Below, piece after piece: positions 49,988-52,611 of a stretch of 52,611 nucleotides of DNA (positions within the stretch are counted from its first letter, which is position 1; each line of letters starts with the position of its first letter). Made by a program: the position numbers and the translations under genes. The notes beneath the pieces were generated by a model. The model was given only the letters and a program-made list of their open reading frames with translations. It ran no database searches and was not told the origin of the DNA. The stretch is from contig CABUCA010000005.1 of NCBI GenBank assembly GCA_902489965.1, positions 1-52,611 on the forward strand. The letters are read 5' to 3'. Origin of the DNA: an uncultured Collinsella sp. Its GTDB lineage: Bacteria > Actinomycetota > Coriobacteriia > Coriobacteriales > Coriobacteriaceae.

Positions 49988-51904
49988 CTAGACGCGCTCC
50001 TCGATAGCACCGTTTCTATATGCATCGAGCAGCTGGCGCAGGTCCTGGATCTGGCTGCGAATCTTGGCGCCAGTATCGGTGTCGCTCACCATGCGGCGAC
50101 GGTCTGCTTGGTCAAAACGGTTGGTCTCGCTCTCGATGTCCACGTTGCGCGTGAGTGCCTCGGCAACCGTCGTAAAGGCCCGGTGCGACTTGAGGCGGCA
50201 GCCGCGCGAGCTCGAGATGAGCGTATAGCCGGCGATGCCCGTCTTGGGATGGTAAGCGCGGCAGAAGCCGCCATCGATGACCAGCAGCTTGCCCTCGGCG
50301 CGGATAGGCTGCTCGCCCTTGGTGGTTTTAACAGGTGTGTGGCCGTTGATGATGTGGCCGGTCGGCGAACATGCCATGGGCGCGACGCCAAACTCGCGCA
50401 TGATGTCGTCGCAGACCGAGGGCGACTTGGTAAGCGTAAAGTATGGGTCCATCGGCTCGACCCAGGTGCTCTTATCGGCGATATAGGCGCGCTCAAAGGT
50501 ACGCACCAGGCGTCCGCTGGCGGGCGAGTTAAAGCCAATCCACAGGTACCACATCCAGTCGAGAGCGTCGCGGTCGCCCACGCGCCAGGCGCGGCGGGCG
50601 ATGTGGTCGCAAAAATCGAGATAATCGCGGCCAGCGTGCCAGGTGCCCAGACAGTTCATGCTGCTAAAGGTGCCGTCTTCGTTGAGCGGAACGCAGCCGT
50701 GGAAGAGCAGATTGCCGTTGGCGACCTTGTACATCGAGCCGTGGGAATAGAGGAAATCGATATGGCGATGCAGGTGATCGGCGGTGACAAACTCGGACAC
50801 GAGCTTGTCGATGATGTGCTGCTCCTGGGGCGTGAGCGTATAGGGGTCCGCCGGGTCGACGGTGGGGAAGTCGTTGGTCGTGAGCGGCCACACGCTGCCG
50901 TCGGCGAGCGTGACCGTGCCGTTGTCGTGGTCGATCTTGTCGAGCAGCAGGCGGTCGGTCATATCGAACTCGGGGTGGCGCTGGATAATCTGGCCCTCGA
51001 GCTTAAAGAGCAGCACGTTGATGGCCTTGATCAGCGGGGTGATGGACTCACCGGCGGTATAGGTGGCATCGGCAAAGGCGACAAGCTCACGCAGCGAGAT
51101 GCCGTAGTCGTTCTCTAGAATTTCGTAGTTGTCGTAGCGTAGGTTGTTGCGCAATACCGTGGCGATGCAGGCGGGCTCACCGGCCGCAGCGCCCATCCAC
51201 AGCAGGTCGTGGTTGCCCCACTGGATGTCGAGCGAATGGTAGGTGAGCAGGCGGTCCATAATCTTGGCCGCGCCGCCGCCGCGGTCGAAGATATCGCCCA
51301 CCAGGTGCAGGTGGTCGACGGCCAGGCGCTTGATGAGCGAAGCGAGCGACTCGATAAAGTCGTCGGCGCTGGCGGTCTCCAGGATGGACTCCACGATGCG
51401 CTCGTGATAGCGCACGCGATAGTTGTTCTCGTCCGGGTGCGTGTGCAACAACTCGTCGATGATATAGGCGTAGTCGCGCGGGATGGCCTTACGCACCTTG
51501 GAGCGCGTGTAGCGGCTTGAAAGCGAGCGAGCGACCATGATGAGCTGGTCAAGCATCGTCTTGTACCAAGTTGGCGAGTCCTCGCGCTGGCTGCGGACCA
51601 GCTCAATCTTCTCGCGCGGGTAGTAAATGAGCGTGCACAGCTCGCCCTTTTCGTCAAAGGAGAGCGTGTCGCCAAAAATCTCGTCGACATGCTCGCGCAC
51701 GACGCCCGAGCAGTTGTTGAGGATGTGCATAAAGGCTTCGTACTCGCCATGCACGTCACTCATAAAATGCTCGGTGCCTTTGGGCAGGTTGAGGATGGCC
51801 GAGAGATTGATGATTTCGGTAAACGCGGATTGTTCGGTGGGGAACTGTCTCGAAAGCAGGCGCAGATACTTGAAGTCTTGCGGGTTGCGATCGAATGCGA
51901 CCAT
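49988..51904 (-). CDS. fbp: Class III fructose-1,6-bisphosphatase
   Basis: A 638-residue gluconeogenic phosphatase of the Firmicute-type (FBPase class 3) family, built on a calcineurin-like metallophosphatase core. It has MSDVHGEYEAF (D50, H52), VGDIFDRGGG, QWGNHDLLWMG and INGHTPV as metal-binding blocks. The long length and the N-terminal FKYLRLLSRQFPTEQSAF are typical of class III. ATG 51904 follows GGAAGGTG by 7 bases; an upstream in-frame start has no ribosome site. The leader contains a CTGGTAAA/TTTACCAG inverted pair (51924-51931, 51953-51960), a candidate operator. Confidence 0.96.
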   Translation of the reverse strand: MVAFDRNPQDFKYLRLLSRQFPTEQSAFTEIINLSAILNLPKGTEHFMSDVHGEYEAFMHILNNCSGVVREHVDEIFGDTLSFDEKGELCTLIYYPREKIELVRSQREDSPTWYKTMLDQLIMVARSLSSRYTRSKVRKAIPRDYAYIIDELLHTHPDENNYRVRYHERIVESILETASADDFIESLASLIKRLAVDHLHLVGDIFDRGGGAAKIMDRLLTYHSLDIQWGNHDLLWMGAAAGEPACIATVLRNNLRYDNYEILENDYGISLRELVAFADATYTAGESITPLIKAINVLLFKLEGQIIQRHPEFDMTDRLLLDKIDHDNGTVTLADGSVWPLTTNDFPTVDPADPYTLTPQEQHIIDKLVSEFVTADHLHRHIDFLYSHGSMYKVANGNLLFHGCVPLNEDGTFSSMNCLGTWHAGRDYLDFCDHIARRAWRVGDRDALDWMWYLWIGFNSPASGRLVRTFERAYIADKSTWVEPMDPYFTLTKSPSVCDDIMREFGVAPMACSPTGHIINGHTPVKTTKGEQPIRAEGKLLVIDGGFCRAYHPKTGIAGYTLISSSRGCRLKSHRAFTTVAEALTRNVDIESETNRFDQADRRRMVSDTDTGAKIRSQIQDLRQLLDAYRNGAIEERV

Positions 51905-51923
51905 GAAACACCTTCCGATGGGG

Positions 51924-52155
51924 CTGGTAAAACTGATAAACAGCGTCAAACGTTTACCAGTATGCGCCGCTTTTGTTTCGATTTTGCGCCAGCGGCTGAA
52001 TTGTCGGCTGAACGGTTTGGTAAATCGATTTAGTGAAGGTAGATGTGTCGGTTGGGTGGAGACGACAGAGGGTGTTTTCTCAGATATTTATGCGTGGGGT
52101 CGGTGGAGACGATGGTGGTAAAGATGTTCACTATTTTTGGTTCGATTTGGTAAAT
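51924..52155. promoter_or_regulatory. Cluster of TGGTAAA motifs in the fbp-degV divergent region
   Basis: Within the 320-base gene-free region, CTGGTAAA (51924-51931) and TTTACCAG (51953-51960) are exact inverse copies, and TTTGGTAAAT appears twice (52016-52025, 52146-52155). The direct pair GGTGGAGACGA also occurs twice (near 52055 and 52102). This looks like repeated binding sites for one regulator. Confidence 0.45.
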
Positions 52156-52190
52156 AGTGGACATATGTACCGCATATAGGCTCACTGTGC

Positions 52191-52196
52191 GATAAT
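52191..52196 (+). promoter_or_regulatory. Candidate -10 of the DegV gene
   Basis: GATAAT lies 28 bases before the DegV ATG. No convincing -35 sits 16-18 bases upstream (region ACCGCATATAGG). Confidence 0.35.
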
Positions 52197-52224
52197 TTGC
52201 GCAGCAATGAGTAAGGAGCCTCAT

Positions 52225-52611
52225 ATGAGTGATTTTGTCCTGACCTGTGAATCCGCCGCCGACCGAACCCGTGAGTTCTTTGCGTCGCGCAATATTCCTG
52301 TCGTGTGTTTTCGTTACGAGATCGACGATGTTGTCTATACGGACAATCTGTATCAGTCGATTACGCCGGACAAGTTTTTTGCCCAGATTGCCGCGGGCGC
52401 CATGCCCAAGACGTCTCAGGTGAGCGTGGGTGAGTACGAGGAGTTTTGGGAGCCGTTTGTTGCCGAGGGTAAAGACGTGCTGCACCTGACGTTGTCGTCG
52501 GGTATTTCGGGCACGTATGGATCGGCTTGCGTTGCGGCGCAGATGCTCGCGGATCGCTATCCCCAGGGCGGCAAAGTGCGCGTCATCGATTCGCTGGCGG
52601 CGTCGCTCGCT
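52225..52611 (+). CDS. DegV family fatty-acid-binding protein (3' truncated by window end)
   Basis: The first 129 residues are present and the frame is open at the edge. Family marks are LTCESAADRTREFFASRNI, PKTSQVSVGEYEEFWEPF, LTLSSGISGTYGSA and VRVIDSLAAS. These match DegV/FakB proteins that bind a fatty acid and present it to the FakA kinase for phospholipid synthesis; the conserved Thr-Ser and Ser residues that hold the carboxylate are visible. ATG 52225 follows AAGGAG by 6 bases. FakA is not in the window, so FakB function is inferred only. Confidence 0.92.
   Translation, partial: MSDFVLTCESAADRTREFFASRNIPVVCFRYEIDDVVYTDNLYQSITPDKFFAQIAAGAMPKTSQVSVGEYEEFWEPFVAEGKDVLHLTLSSGISGTYGSACVAAQMLADRYPQGGKVRVIDSLAASLA

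Overview
The window reads as chromosomal DNA from a gut Coriobacteriia bacterium, most likely Collinsella or a close relative. I infer this from the roughly 60% GC content, GC-rich third positions (giving many long antisense shadow frames), the actinobacterial AddAB and DnaE types, Fhs, superoxide reductase, and transcobalamin-like surface proteins. No rRNA, tRNA, CRISPR array, transposase or prophage is visible. The left edge holds the terminator of an unseen gene and the right edge cuts through a DegV-family gene.

Layout. 1-6 kb: M42 aminopeptidase, a HipA-like kinase fused to a DNA-binding domain, mnmA, and cysK divergent from an Fe-S type Rrf2 regulator with two dyad-symmetric sites between them. 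6-27 kb: a housekeeping and DNA-repair block with a YvlD-like membrane protein, a YerC/TrpR-type regulator, an AddB-like/AddA pair, dnaE, a SWIM-SNF2 helicase, superoxide reductase, a NAD-synthetase-like protein whose two active sites both look destroyed, and ruvC-ruvA-ruvB with one-base stop/start overlaps. 27-34 kb: fhs, a membrane protein with a PASTA-like ectodomain, a cation diffusion facilitator, a double zinc-ribbon protein, a structured intergenic region, a frameshifted YhcG/DUF1016 gene and a small PH-like protein. 34-38 kb: a secreted PI-PLC-like protein with a lectin-like domain and a lipoprotein. 38-44 kb: fchA-folD, a C69 dipeptidase, a phasin-like protein and an ABC1/UbiB kinase. 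43.7-48.7 kb: a cobalamin riboswitch followed by two overlapping surface-protein genes with transcobalamin-like (DUF4430) domains. 48.9-52.6 kb: two GtrA-like proteins, class III fructose-1,6-bisphosphatase and the start of a DegV protein.

How genes work together. The most exciting unit is the B12-riboswitch operon. One polypeptide carries four tandem transcobalamin-like modules plus a beta-propeller, and a translationally coupled second gene carries one more module on a membrane stalk. I read it as a candidate cell-surface corrinoid-capture system. Fhs, FchA and FolD form a one-carbon folate route. FolD has lost the lysine and glutamine needed for cyclohydrolase activity, which fits a split of labour with the adjacent FchA. 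AddAB, RuvABC and DnaE cover recombination and replication.

Intergenic DNA is rich in long inverted repeats (118-350, 14077-14139, 24177-24274, 49443-49492) and a 19-bp direct repeat (37808 and 38016). These look like dispersed or structured elements rather than simple spacers.
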